Shown in pieces: positions 12,330-23,868 of a DNA stretch of 64,000 nucleotides. Origin of the DNA: Anthoceros angustus (taxonomy: Eukaryota > Streptophyta > Anthocerotopsida > Anthocerotales > Anthocerotaceae); assembly GCA_010909165.1 (NCBI GenBank), contig MU008156.1, positions 434,001 to 498,000 of the forward strand. The letters run 5' to 3'. The first letter of the stretch is position 1; each line of letters opens with the position of its first letter. The notes under the pieces are model-generated. The model worked only from the letters and a program-made list of their open reading frames with translations, ran no database searches and had not been told where the DNA came from. Position numbers and translations under genes: made by a program.

Positions 12330-12550
12330 ATGAAACTAATTCGACATAACCAACAACTGAATGAAACTGATGAATTTGACTTCGGCAACAAATGAATCCG
12401 AATTACTTCGACATAGCCAACGAATGAACAGACGTGGATATGACATAGCCAACAAATGAATTTGACTTGGATCAATCAAACAAAGCAGGCTATGGACCTG
12501 AATCAATCTTATATAGGCAACAAATGAATCCGACGTGGGGCAAACAAACA
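12330..12550. repeat. Degenerate ~33 bp minisatellite
   Basis: About six imperfect units end in a CCAAC or GGCAAC core followed by AAATGAAT(CC/TT)GA. Read on the minus strand, several units resemble the 3' end of the adjacent tRNA-Trp relic (CACGTCGGATTCA), so the array may have grown from that end. Confidence 0.6.
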
Positions 12551-12612
12551 ACGTTGCAACACACAACCTTCTAATCTAGAGTCAGACACGCTACCATTGC
12601 GCCGCATATTCC
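12525..12612 (-). pseudogene. tRNA-Trp-like pseudogene with a CTA anticodon
   Basis: On the minus strand, GCGGCGCAATGGTAGCG (D arm) is followed by an anticodon arm with loop CTCTAGA, then GAAGGTTGTGTGTT and a terminal CACGTCGGATTCA. Plant nuclear tRNA-Trp is the closest known pattern, but its anticodon is CCA and here it is CTA. Several changes look like C-to-T transitions, as expected from methylated, non-functional DNA. Roughly 16-20 extra bases interrupt the T arm, so a functional tRNA is unlikely. Confidence 0.72.
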
Positions 12613-13633
12613 GCACACATGGCACTCTCCAAGATTGATTGAAAGCAATTACATTTCATAGCATTTTGGATCCATTTACAAATATTATATGAATTTAAAT
12701 CAATTTTTTGATAGATAGAAAAAGTAAGAAGGAAAGTCCATTGGACATTGCTTAGTGATGGTTCATATGAATTTGATGTGACTATACAAAATTTGGCCTA
12801 TTGGCATAATATGGATAATTGTAATTCTCTATGAGTTCCTACTAGTTCTAACTCTATATGATTTCATGAGAGTAGTTCACCCATATTCATATGTTCACAA
12901 AAATAGTTTAATTATCCTAATTCTTCATAATTATTTGAACCTATGTATATTGTAAAAGAAGTATTGATTCATCGCATGCATTAGTATGAGACTAAGGTGA
13001 TAAAAATTGTGAAGCTTATCTCAAAATGCACATGAGTTGTATATTTTTATAGTATATAGATCAGGTATCTATATTCCACTTAATTTAGAAGATCCCGGAG
13101 AATTTACAATATTGGAGATAACATAATGGTTACATATCTAGCATTATCCATATATAAGTAGTTTTAGATTATTACATGAAAGTATTATTTTACATGAACA
13201 TAATACATGATATATCTCCTCAAGAGTCTTCCTTTTTGCATTGAACCCTTCAACCTTGAACCCTTGATTCTCAGTTTTTTGCGTTGTATTGTTTTCCTCA
13301 TGAAAGTGGAATAAGAACTCCTCTTGGTAAAGCATATTATAGTCTTTTTGTTTGAGGTTGAGCAATTCTAGTATAAACTGTGGAACACGTTCTAGAGATT
13401 TTTGAAAGATGCGTAGTCCGTACCGGTTTATTCGGCTGGATTCACGGTACATTGGAACCCATGCCGCATGACGTGAGCAAACGCAGGCTCATATAACTAA
13501 AGAGCAGGATGCCGTAGTCCTTTGGCATCAAGCCCACTCCCTCCACCGAATTCCCTTGCCATGCTATCTCCTGACAACTGATTTTTCCGAGTTCGGATGC
13601 ACCTCTTCTTCAGGTTCATTTGATTTCACAGCA
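12613..13633. other. AT-rich spacer before the receptor kinase
   Basis: A 102-codon minus-strand open frame (13144-13452) is the only sizeable one and shows no family resemblance. The kinase promoter should lie in the last few hundred bases, but I see no clear TATA element. Confidence 0.35.
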
Positions 13634-16600
13634 ATGAAGCGCCAAGTGCAGCCGAGAGAATTTCATGGCACCTTGTCATATTTGCTGGTGCTGCTGGTGC
13701 TGCAGCTGGGGGTGGCGTCTCTGCATCTTGGCAACGTCCACGGACTGTCTCAAGACGGTCAAACGCTTCTCAAGTTTCTGGCAGCAGTGGGTGACGTGTC
13801 TAAACTGCTGGCGGATTGGACTGACTCGGATGGAACTCCCTGCAATTGGACGGGTGTGACATGCAATGAAGCCGGGGATGTGGTATCCCTTTTTCTTCGT
13901 GATTTCAGTCTGGAGGGGAGTATTTCAGACAACATTGCAGATCTCTCCCATCTGATGACGCTGCAGCTGTCCCACAACAACCTCTCAGGTGCTTCAAAAG
14001 CCCTTGCTGCCCTTGCTGTCAATGAATCTCTGGCTACAGCTGATGGCGTTTCCTGCCGGACCACAGGCGCGATTCCAGCATCGATCGGCCGGCTTTTAAT
14101 GTTGGAGGAATTGGATTTGAGCCGTAATTTGCTGACTGGGAGGATCCCGTCGGAGCTTTCCAATTGCAGAAAGCTGGTCACGCTCAAGCTGCAGACCAAT
14201 AAACTCTCAGGCAGAATCGACGATTTGGGGCTGTGCAACATCTCCTCCCTACAGACAGTAAGTCTGGCTTCCAATGCTTTGGCGGGCTCGATTCCCGACA
14301 TCCAAGGCTGCACGAATCTGAGGAGTCTGGAACTGGCATACAACTCACTCTCAGGTTGCTTCTTGGAGCTGGTGTTCTCTGTTCTTGCTTTAAGTAGATT
14401 TGCCAGGTTTCCGTTTGAACAATGTCCAGTGCCTAAAGGAGTTCTCTTTGACGAGGCAAATGTACAGGACCAATTCCCAAGTCGATAGGCCAGCTTGCTA
14501 GTTTGGAGGAGCTGGATTTGAGTGGCAATAAGTTGGCAGGAAATATTCCTTCAGAGCTTGCTCATTGCACAAGTCTGGTCAAGCTCAAGATGGTTCAAAA
14601 TAGTTTAGTGGGTAAGCAAGCTGATGCACATGTCGCTCCCTTCGAACCGACAGTACGATGTATGAACTCGTGAGCTTGTTGCACCTGCAGGCGAAATTCC
14701 TGGATCACTGGGCCGGCTTCAATTGTTGGAGGTGCTGATGTTCAGCAACAATTTCCTTACTGGAAGCATTCCTGCAGAGCTTGGAAACTGCTCAAACCTG
14801 TACCAGTTCGAGGCAAATGTGAACAAACTTTCAGGTGAGTGTCAGAAGACTTCACCACATGAATGCATCACATGCGAGTCGCGCACTGGGAATGTTAACC
14901 GCATGTGACATTAATTTTTCATGAACCGGGAGCTTAGCTGTCACGAAACCGGTCAATGTTGATGAACCCGTTCTGACCGAGGGCCACACACACAGGTCCT
15001 CTCCCTCCACAACTGGGCAACCTGCCTAAGCTTGGTGTCTTCTCTGTTCGAGACAATCTTTTGAACGGCAGCATCCCTCCAGAGATTGGCAACCTGACAA
15101 AGTTGCTTTATGTGGGCTTGTCACAAAATAGTTTCACAGGTTCGGCAACGTCCCTTGTGCAGGATATGTTTCGAGTGCAGCCTATTGACTGGTATAATCT
15201 CAGTCAAATGCTGACACAATTCGGCTCAACATTGCAACAGGCCCAATCCCTCCAACTATTGGGAAGCTGTCTTTGCTCTTGACGTTGAGCATTCACGAGA
15301 CGCTGATAAATGGGAGCATACCTCAAGAGGTGGGAAATCTCAAGCAGTTAATCTATCTCCTAATCCAGGGAAACCAGTTGACAGGTACTGGCTGATGGCC
15401 TTTCTCCCTCTCCTTCCACTTGCCAATGTGTCTCATCTGAGCTGATCGGTGCGCATGCACACGCCCCCATGCCCACAGGCACCATTCCTGCATCCCTTGG
15501 AGACTGCACTGAGCTGCAGTACTTCAACGTCTCCAACAACCACCTCTCAGGTACATACAAGTCCCAGTCTCGATACCTGTGCATTTGTCTTGATTAGTTG
15601 CTGCCCAACCGTCTCTTGTGATAAGCGTACCAGCCTTACGACGTATGTGTTGCAGGTCCGATACCCTCAACCATGGACAACCTTATACACCTCACCAAAG
15701 TGGACATCTCCAACAACAATCTGACGGGCACCGTGCCCAGAGCATTTCGCGAAGGCCCAAATTTCCTTGCTGTGGGAAACCCCTATTTAATTGTCTTGCC
15801 TCCGTCCGAGAACGATTTCACTCTCACTCGAAGGTTTCCTGCCCGACATCCCAAGCATTACAGAATCAATCGGGAATTGCACTGGATGCGTAGATGCCGG
15901 TACTCACCTTTTGTGTCCTTCTGTGGCAGGCTGAGCCAGGGCGCACTGCTGGGGATCCTCGTTCCAGCTGCCGCTTTCGTGCTTGCGGTTCTTGCTGTCT
16001 TTGTGCTGAGGATGGTCCGCAACAAGCAGCTCTCAAGCCTTGTGCTGCCGTCATCATACGACGGCGACGACAAAGAGGCCCTGAACCTCAAGGCAGATCT
16101 CGGGCTCGAGACTCACGTTGGCAGCTCCAGGAACCACCATGCAGTGACATTCGCGGCGGGGCTTCCCAGCTCGCGGATTGTGGGTGCCGTGGATTTTGCG
16201 TCCTCGGAAGATGCGGTGATCGGGCGAGGGGGTTGCGGGACCGTGTACAAGGCGATGATGCCCGTGACGGGAGAAGTGGTGGCTATCAAGAAGATTGGCA
16301 ACTCTCCCCTGTACAGGACTGGGAATGGGCATGGCGACACCTCGCACAGCCGCCACATCTCCTTGTACGTGAGCTACTGCAACGAGATCAATTCTGCAGG
16401 CAAAGTCCGGCACAAGAACCTCGTCAAGGTGCTGGGGTTCTGCTGGAACGAGGACTGGAACTACATTGTGTATGAGTTCATACCTAACGGCAGCCTGAAG
16501 GATGCTCTGCACGAATTCAAGGCCACTCCCACGCCGCCACTGGACTGGAATGCAAGGTAACATGAGACTCAGAAACTCTAGAGACAGAGTTTACAATTGT

Positions 16601-17347
16601 CCACGGATTCTTCACCTCATGATGATCTGCTCTGCAGGTACAAAATTGCTCTTGGCACTGCTCAAGGACTGGCCTACCTGCATCATGACTGTGTGCCACA
16701 GATCATCCATCGTGATATCAAGTCCTCCAACATCCTCTTGGACGAGGACCTGGAGCCGCATCTCACAGACTTCGGGATTGCTAAGCTTGTGGATCGCTCG
16801 GACCCTGCAAACAGCCTGTCCACCTTCACCAGCATTGTAGGCACGCACGGCTATATCGCCCCAGGTGTGTAAAAGCTTGCATCGGTTCACTTCCCTACCG
16901 ATATTCCTCTTGGGCAATGCTGGTAATGACATGCGCATATGGTGGCGTTGAACAGAGTATGCGTACACTCTCAAAGTCACAGAGAAGAGCGATGTATACA
17001 GCTTCGGTGTGGTTCTTCTAGAGCTATTGACAGGGAAATCCCCGCTTGATCCTTGTTTCTTAGACATGGGGCTAAGCATGCCCACATGGATGAGGAAGAT
17101 CGTCAACACCGGCCTAGCAAATCGGCCCCTTACCAGCTCCGCGATAGATGGTATTCTGGACGTCATCATGGACGAAGGGCTTAGGATGCAGACGTACATT
17201 CTGGAAGAAGAGATTGACTTGCACAGAGCGGAAATGGCTGCAGTTCTGGAGATCGCTCTTCTCTGCACCGAAGACGCCCCTGGAAAACGACCTACGATGC
17301 GGGAAATAGAAGGCAAGTTACAAGCCTTCCGCCGCGGCTTGGTATGA
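13634..17347 (+). CDS. LRR receptor-like kinase, class XI-like
   Basis: Ten exons (13634-13988, 14067-14354, 14468-14611, 14691-14834, 14996-15139, 15241-15384, 15479-15550, 15656-16556, 16638-16864, 16956-17347) give 936 aa. A signal peptide precedes an LRR N-terminal cap (CNWTGVTC). A run of 24-residue LRRs of the plant LxxLxLxxNxLTGxIP type extends to about residue 460. One membrane span follows at about 528-550. The kinase has its Gly loop GRGGCGTVY near 620-628, the VAIKK lysine near 642, HRD near 755 and DFG near 775, so it looks catalytically competent (RD type). The [20 protein letters not shown] segment resembles class XI receptors such as PEPR, HAESA-like and IKU2 kinases, which perceive secreted peptides. 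The ligand cannot be inferred. The first intron (78 bp) is open in frame and could be retained. An intron within 15800-15935 is also possible. Confidence 0.85.
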
Positions 17348-18741
17348 AGAGGGTGATTTTGTCAACTTGTGCATACAGCAGTAGTAGTTCTGTGTGTAGC
17401 ACAAAAGGCAAGCTTGTGATCCCAAACAGAAAGAAGTGTTCGAAGTCACTGTCCTCATGTGCACTCTCATCAGCTGCAAGGCGGCTTCCTTTTTTCAAGG
17501 GTGTGTATATGACCTGCAGGAGAACCTCATAGCCATACAATATCTCAAGCACGCGCATCAGACACATTTAAAAAATACGACAAACTGCTATCCGCAACAA
17601 GCATGGAGAGGTCACGGACCACCACCAGGCACAGTGTCACACATCTTCAACAATCATGAGGCACGGAGCCCAACTGGATCCGACAGGGAGAAACTCTGAA
17701 GCAACTCACCTAACGTTTTAAGTCACCACATCTTTGCTGTAAGGGAGTCCGCAAAAACCTGTCAATTGAGCTGCTTATTGCGACCTGCCACTGTTAGCAT
17801 AAAACAAATCAAAGACAGGAGCGTGTAAAATAGACCACAGACAAAAAACAGTTGCAAAAGTGCAATAAGCTTCTCACATGAGACACTTCTCACCAGCCTT
17901 TGCTGCTGTCCCAGATCCCAACTCACAAGACTCCCACTCTCCTGCTCTCTTCGAGTGCTCCCAATCTGGTAAAAAAAGGAAACCCTGACGACTTGACAGT
18001 TTGGAGCACCCAGATGAACATATAATCAGGCATTAGCTGGCTGCTAAACTGCTATGACGTTTCGTAATGGCCATGAATGCATATAAAATGCTGGCATGAT
18101 CCAAGCAATGCTCTTGAAAGTATTCCCACCCTCCTTCTAAAGCGATCCAAGCAGTGATGCCATGGATGCTCAGGCCAGGACTCTAGGGGATGAGCACTTG
18201 AGCGTGAAGGAGTGAGAGCCAGCAATTACACAAAAGCAATGATTTATGATAAACGGAGAAGGTCTTAAATACAGTGATGCCCGAGCAGTTATAACCTACT
18301 CACCTTCATGCCAGCCTACCATAACTGGTTAAACCGTTGGGATAAATCAGGGTAAACTTTACAGTTCCATCACCTTGTCCCGACAATGCATTGTGGAATC
18401 CGATCTCATGCGAACGTGCATCATACGGAGCTGGGTCCAGGCTTCCAGCATCAAGGAGAGCAGGACTCCCCTATCCAATCAAGTGCAGAAGCCTTGGATT
18501 GTACGACGATTGCCCTTGGAAAGCAAGAGCAGACGAAAAAGGAGGCAGACGAAGAAGGCAGCTTCGAGGCAGTGAAGACGGTCAGATTCCCACTAACGAT
18601 CTATCTTTCGTCCTCGTCTATCCCGCTACAGTCACACGGCGATGACGAAATCAGTCACACGGCGATGAAGATAGTGCTATATTTTGAGCTGAGGACATTG
18701 GCATAAAAAAATGCAGATGCAGTAGTGGGTCGTGCACTCCC
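17348..18741. other. Spacer downstream of the receptor kinase
   Basis: The first part is presumably kinase 3' untranslated sequence. Open frames at 18375-18706 in three overlapping frames have no recognisable domain. No RNA gene was seen. Confidence 0.35.
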
Positions 18742-18870
18742 ATGGCGGTGTGGCTATGGATTGCACTCGTTATTGTGCTAAGCCTTGCAATTGGTGTGCT
18801 AAAGTACAATCGGCGGCTGCACTGGTGAAAGCTCAACTTGCCACCAGGGCGTGAGGGGATTCCGGATAGT
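18742..18870 (+). pseudogene. Cytochrome P450 N-terminal fragment
   Basis: A start codon opens a hydrophobic anchor (WLWIALVIVLSLAIGVL), then basic residues, an in-frame TGA, and KLNLPPGREGIPD, matching the Pro-rich hinge (LPPGPxGxPxxG) after the anchor of plant P450s. Nothing of the remaining protein follows. It may derive from a relative of the gene at 26.3 kb, but the anchor sequence differs. Confidence 0.65.
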
Positions 18871-18889
18871 GTGAAGTTACATTTAAGGT

Positions 18890-19275
18890 TCTGGAGTGAG
18901 GCGGTTGAGATCTGACTTGTAACCGTTCACTCAATAATCACTCTTAATTAATTAATTAGGTTACTTATTAACCTACGTTAGGATCTACATCATGGCCATG
19001 TGCCAGGCTCCAATACTCCCCCTCATCTCGGCTTAGGGTATGCTCCGAGATGTTATTGATAGTGTGATGAAAACAAAACTTGTACTCCCCCTTTGATGTA
19101 GATCATACACTTCCTATCAGCCCAAGAGCTAAAATGTGTTGCTCTTGTAAGGCTTTTGCAAGGCCTTTGGCAAAAAAATCAGCTATGTTCTCATAGGTGT
19201 GGACATAATCCAGTTTGATTTGTTTGCTTCCTACCACCTCACGCATAAAGTGGTGCTGAATTTCTTAACATCTTT
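18890..19275 (-). mobile_element. Remnant of a Ty1/copia retrotransposon 3' end
   Basis: On the minus strand, 19275-19105 reads as the RNase H C-terminus of a copia polyprotein: HHFMREVV, then IKLDYVHTYENIADFFAKGL. It is followed by polypurine tracts (AAAGGGGGAGTA near 19085 and GAGGGGGAGTATT near 19020) of the kind that precede the 3' LTR. What follows toward 18890 could be a partial LTR, but the ends are not defined. No gag, integrase or 5' LTR is present, so the element is dead. Confidence 0.75.
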
Positions 19276-19409
19276 AAAGCATCTAAAGCGTCTATAACCT
19301 CATACTATGCCTTAGGCGCAGTTACAATTTGGGTTGTCTCTCTCACAAGTCTCGATACCACGCGAAGAGTGCACTGCAGCAATCGATCGAATCCTTGCAC
19401 TGATTAGGC

Positions 19410-19500
19410 CTTGGCGGCAGTTACTGGTCCATGTAAGCGGCGTGGGCGAGAATCATCATCATACTAACTACTGTCCTCCGATCGCATTACGTGCATAAGA
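19410..19500 (+). promoter_or_regulatory. Conserved upstream block and TATA-like element of DIR1
   Basis: The block runs from CTTGGCGG(C)AGTTACTGG through GTAAGCGGCGTG and CATCATACTAACT to a CATAAGA element at 19494-19500, about 100 bp before the ATG. Equivalent blocks precede DIR2 (from about 21115) and DIR4 (from about 24268, with TATAAGA at 24354-24360), so the promoter region was duplicated with the genes. Confidence 0.6.
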
Positions 19501-19595
19501 AGAAGAATCAAGCCGCTCCTTCCTCCTGGTAGCGCTTCGAGTTCCACCTTTCCTTCGTTCCCAAGTCCCAATCGCTGCAACTTCCAACTTCCACC

Positions 19596-20219
19596 ATGAC
19601 CACTTTCAAGCATATGTGGGTCGGAGCCTCCGTCCTGGCCACGCTAGTGGCATGCGTGCTGGCTCAGAATGGCCGCGCTGGTGGTAAGGGCGGGGCCCTC
19701 CTCCTTCCCGATGCCCTCACGGAGCCGCCGAGAAGCGTCTTCTTCCCCTTCTGGGTGCAGGCTTACAACCAGACCGGACAGCAGAGCCTGGTGACGACGG
19801 TGCAGCCGGTGGGACCGAACGGGTTCGGACAAATCGCCGTGTTGGAGGCGCCCGTGACCAAGTCGTCGGAACCCAACTCCACCGTGATCGCAGACGTTCG
19901 TGGTGTCCTCTTCTTCGTTAGTCAGGAGTTCCCCGGTATCGAGTTGACGGTGACGGTGACGTTCAGAAACAACATCGGCGTCCCGGCAAACAGCAGCATC
20001 AACTTCCAGGGATTTAGACCTTACCCGGAAGTCTTTCTGGAGGCGTACAACTTGTCCGCGGTGGGAGGAACTGGCGCTTTCGCCTGTGCTCAAGGAGTCC
20101 TGACCCAGTCTGTCTCCTTCGCCAACCAAACTCTCATCACCCTTCGTAGCATCGCCTACATCGTCGTCGGCTGTGGCTTCAACCCCACCAACGCCTTCTA
20201 CCTCTTCTCCTCCTCATAG
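19596..20219 (+). CDS. DIR: Dirigent-like secreted protein (DIR1)
   Basis: Single exon, 207 aa. A signal peptide (MTTFKHMWVGASVLATLVA) precedes a dirigent-type eight-stranded barrel domain. Family marks are the RGVLFFVSQEF strand, ANSSINFQGF, and near the end VGGTGAFACAQGV, equivalent to the IGGTGxFxxARG block of dirigent proteins. Several N-glycosylation sites (NQT, NST, NSS) fit an apoplastic protein. Dirigent proteins have no oxidase activity of their own; they control the stereochemistry of coupling of phenoxy radicals made by oxidases. It is the first of four related genes on the same strand and is intact. The catalytic residues of characterised dirigent proteins cannot be assigned confidently by eye. 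Confidence 0.8.
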   Translation: MTTFKHMWVGASVLATLVACVLAQNGRAGGKGGALLLPDALTEPPRSVFFPFWVQAYNQTGQQSLVTTVQPVGPNGFGQIAVLEAPVTKSSEPNSTVIADVRGVLFFVSQEFPGIELTVTVTFRNNIGVPANSSINFQGFRPYPEVFLEAYNLSAVGGTGAFACAQGVLTQSVSFANQTLITLRSIAYIVVGCGFNPTNAFYLFSSS

Positions 20220-21114
20220 CCATAGGCAGCGCATACAACATGCTTTTGCCTTTCATATGATATCTTGTGCCTAATGTGCCAGGCCAACCCTCGTACCGAT
20301 GTTGTGAAGTACAAGTCCTTTCCAATGTGAAGTATGATAGATTTCTTTCATGGTAGATTATACAATATTTAATAATAGTATTCATGAAGCATATCATAAT
20401 ACTTTTCCAAATTTAAATTACATATAAAATAATATAATGTTTTGAAAGATATTATACAAAAACCTAATTTTGAAAGCATCCGGTTTTTATGTGTGAATTG
20501 AGGTCGTGGATGGGAATTCCCAGTGTATGGTCCGTACGGAATTGGGCCACCCCTTCCCTATTCCCCATGGGTGTGCCTGTCGTATGTTTCATTCCATAGT
20601 GGATTTGATCCCATCTTTCATCTTCCGGCCCTTCCCATGCGCCATATGCCTGGTGTTTTTGAAGTGCGAAATTCTCTTGTTAACTGGTCGGATGTGCACA
20701 AGGTCTATCTCAGATTATTCCAACGTCTCTATCCTTGATGCAACTTCACACCTTCTTACCCTAACAATGGTACCCAACAAAGGAAAGCAAAGAAGCCGTG
20801 TTCCAGGAAGATGGCTGGGAGACCTGGCCTCCCCTTCCCTCCCCTCCCCCTCACCTCCGAGTTCCCGAACACTGCCCAACTACGCCACACAACTCTCTAG
20901 CATATGCCCAGTGATTGGATCTTCGCACCTTTCGTATTCCCGCCCTTTACATGCTCCATGATGCCCATTGATTGGATCTTCGCACCATATGCCCGCTCTT
21001 TACATGCGCCATGATGCCCCGTGATTCTATCTTGGCACCTCCATCTATGTACGGAAGGAGGGACTGGAAGGTGTGGAGATGGAAACATTTTGAAGAATCT
21101 TTGCAGTGAGGAAA
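20220..21114. other. Spacer between DIR1 and DIR2
   Basis: Mostly AT-rich at first, then GC-richer with the short repeat listed separately. No gene was recognised. Confidence 0.35.
20902..21040. repeat. Three imperfect units of ~55-60 bp
   Basis: Units starting near 20902, 20960 and 21013 share ATGCCC, then GTGATTGGATCTTCGCACC, and end in CTTTACATGCNCCATG. The third is truncated. Confidence 0.7.
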
Positions 21115-21317
21115 CCTTGGCAGTAATTACTGGCCATGTTAGCGGCGTGTTTGGGCATCACCGTCGTACTAACTGTTCTTGGATCGCATTAGGCGTACAA
21201 GAGAAGGACTAAGCCGGTCCTTCCTCGTGCTTCCAGTTCCACCTGCCCAAGCTTCCCTTCCCAAGTTCCAACTCTCAATACTGCACCTCTAATCAAGCTC
21301 GCAGCTCAGCTCCAGGC

Positions 21318-21943
21318 ATGCCCACTTTGAAGGATCTGTGGGTGGCCGCCTCCGTCCTCGCCACACTCGGGGCACGCGTGGTGGCTCAGAATGGCGCGAG
21401 CGCTGGTACGGGCGGGCCTTCCTCCTCCCCGACGCGCTCACAGAGCCGCGACGAAGCGTGGTTGTGGAATTCTGGCCGCAGTTCTACACCCAGCCCGGAC
21501 AGGTGAGCCAGGTGCAGACGGTACGGCCGGTGGGACCGAACCAGTTCGGCCAAATCGACGCCATAGACACGCCCGTCACCAGCGCGTCGAGTCCCAACTC
21601 CACCGAGGTCGGACGCGGCAACGGTTTCCTCTTCTTCGATAGTCAGCAGTTCCCGGGTTTTGAGAACGAGGTGACGCTGACGTTCAACAACGACATCGGC
21701 TTGCCCCCCAACAGCAGCATCCACTTCGAAGGATTTGAGCCTTCCTTCACGCCCGACTACCCGGGGCCCTACAACTACACCGTGGCGGGAGGAACCGGCG
21801 CTTTCGTCTGTGCTACAGGAGCCGTAACCGAGAATTTGTTCTCCTCGAACGCCAATGTCACCACCCTTCATGACATCGCCAACATCACCGTCGGCTGCGG
21901 CTTCAACAAGAACAACGCCTTCTACCTCTTCTTCTCCTCATAG
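21318..21943 (+). pseudogene. DIR: Dirigent-like gene DIR2 with a one-base frameshift
   Basis: The reading frame starts at 21318 with a signal peptide (MPTLKDLWVAASVLATLGA) like the neighbouring genes. It then shifts by one base within a G run near 21411-21416. The rest of the domain is fully open in the other frame to the stop at 21943, including PNSTEVGRGNGFLFFDSQQF, PPNSSIHFEGF and AGGTGAFVCATG. DIR1 has one more G at the equivalent place, so a single missing base explains the break. With only one lesion in a homopolymer, either a young pseudogene or a sequence error is possible. Apart from that it would encode a secreted dirigent-like protein of about 208 aa. Confidence 0.75.
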
Positions 21944-22161
21944 CTTGTGTCTTCCGAATCATATCATGTACTCTAGTGCTGTTCATATATTGATTATATA
22001 AAAGGTGATGTGGATTCAAAGAGCATAAGGTGGATGTCAAGATGGACGCATGCATTTGAATGAAATCCTGAGTCACCAAGGCCATCTGCGTGGTGATATC
22101 CTTGTCCGACTCTCAAGCACGCTTGGCTGGCATCGTCTGTAACAGTAGCGGAGATACCCAC

Positions 22162-22365
22162 ACTATGCATTGCTGACAGCTTACAAACAAATTTGCGGGA
22201 TCTCCTTTCGGCCCCCACGGATTCCGCAGCAGAATGCGTTGGATGGGAGCCTGGAAGAGATGGTGAGGCATCCTGATATGGCTGCCAGGTACGTTTGGGA
22301 TCGGGATTCTGTGGTGGGCAGGGACCTCACAGCAGATGCATGGACATACTTCAAGCTACATAGGG
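22162..22365 (+). pseudogene. Cytochrome P450 exon fragment
   Basis: EEMVRHPDMAAR followed by DSVVGRD matches the region after the I-helix in the P450 at 27600-27660 (EIIRHPEVASK, DSVVGKE), and weaker similarity continues to a FKL like its PKLPYF. The upstream flank (GCATTGCTGACAGCTT) is shared with the fragment at 25619, so both arose from one duplicated block. Confidence 0.7.
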
Positions 22366-22394
22366 TGACGGGGAGGTGCTTTGAGATTGAGAGC

Positions 22395-22580
22395 CTCCCC
22401 ATGTGCGTGTGCAAAACACATTCCATAAAACCTTAACCGTTTCACAATGCAGACCTTAAATGGTGGAGACAAGTGAGTCTTGAGTACAGACATGGGCAGC
22501 ATAGACAGTCGATCAGAGCTGAAATCTCAAGAACACTATGAGACAAATTAACCGCAAGAAACCCATGGAATTTGTCGTGC
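22395..22580 (+). repeat. Dispersed direct repeat, copy 1 of 2
   Basis: Collinear with 23869-24052. Shared landmarks are CTCCCCATGTGCGT, TCACAATGC, and AACCGCAAGAAACC near the 3' end. The copies are diverged with indels. Each lies downstream of a dirigent gene or P450 fragment, consistent with block duplication of the dirigent region. Confidence 0.65.
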
Positions 22581-23129
22581 CCAACGAAAGACGCGAATAT
22601 GGGAAACCGCGAATCTGCACGGGATATGGAAGGTGTGAGGATCCAATCAGTGGCGCATGGAAAGGGCCGGAAAATGGAAGGAGGTACGGAAGAATTTGAA
22701 GGGAAACAGGCACGGACTACAACATATCAGTGCCTCTCTAGATATGAAGGTCGCTTTACCGACTGTGTGCACCTAACAGCGGGGTGTAGTGTGTAGTACC
22801 TTGTCAAAAAAAGCAGTCTGGAAAGTATCGGGACTGTTGAGAGAAACGCTCTGAATTCCCTCCGTCGTCCCACCTCAGGCTCCATGGTTTCGATGTCCTG
22901 CTGTGTCGGTGCCACCGGCCAGGCTGGCGGCCGTTGCGTTTTGGGCATCAGCATTGTGCGTCCTGTCTTTCAGTTGCATCAGGTGTACATACATGAATAC
23001 ATTCAAAGAGGAACGCAAACCACTCCTTCCTCGTGTTTCCGTTTCCACCTTCCCTTTCCAATTCCCATTTGCTGCAAATTCCGACTTCCAACTGCACCCT
23101 TCAACGGGGCTCGCAGCTCACCAGAAAGC

Positions 23130-23760
23130 ATGGCCGCGTTGAAGCATTTGTGGGTAGCAGCCTCCGTTCTGGCCACGCTAGTGGCATGCGTCCTGGCTGG
23201 TCACAATGGCGGCAATAGCGCGGGCGCGGCCGCCTTACTAACCGCCCTCCGCGGCGACGCGCTCACGGCGCAGCCGCTCAGCGTGGTCCTTCATTTCTCG
23301 CAGCAGTTTTACAGCGTGCCCGGACGGCGGAGCCAGGTGCAGACGGTGAAGCCGGTGGGATCGAACCTGTTCGCCGACATTGACACCTTCGACGCGCCCG
23401 TCACCGCCACGTCTGATCCCTTCTCCCTCGAGATCGGTCGCGCCCGCGGTAGCATCCTGTACGATAGTCAGGAGTTCCAGGGCTGGGAGAATTTGTGGAC
23501 GCTCACGTTCAACAACCATAGCGGCTTCCCCGCCAACAGCAGCATCAACTTCCAGGGATTTCAGCGCTCCACGGAGCTCTCCCCGGCCTTACAACTACTC
23601 CGTGGTGGGAGGAACTGGCGCTTTCGCCTGTGCTAAAGGAGTGGTTACCGAGTCTGTCGCCTTCTTAAATTCCACCCTCGAGACCGTTCGTGACATCGCC
23701 AACATCACCGTCGGCTGTGGCTTCCACCCGGGCAAGGCCATCCACCTCTTCGGCTTTTGA
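23130..23760 (+). pseudogene. DIR: Dirigent-like gene DIR3 with a one-base frameshift
   Basis: The start at 23130 gives a signal peptide (MAALKHLWVAASVLATLVA) and an intact dirigent domain up to about 23585: RRSQVQTVKPVGSNLF, RGSILYDSQEF, ANSSINFQGF. There an extra C in a CCCC run shifts the frame. The C-terminal part (YNYSVVGGTGAFACAKG to the stop at 23760) continues in the next frame. As in DIR2, the sole lesion is a homopolymer indel, so a sequencing error is a serious alternative. The product would otherwise be a secreted protein of about 209 aa. Confidence 0.75.
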
Positions 23761-23868
23761 AAGCTGCATCAACATTTCCAGGGCATATAAGATGCTTAAA
23801 ATTGTCTTCCCCTTCCCACTGTATCCCTTTTCTTCACATAAATAAAATGTTCCTTCAATCGAGAGGCT

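Noticed and set aside
13144-13452. Minus-strand 102-codon open frame before the receptor kinase
   Set aside because: It lies in AT-rich DNA, shows no family motif, has no partner exons and no recognisable promoter.
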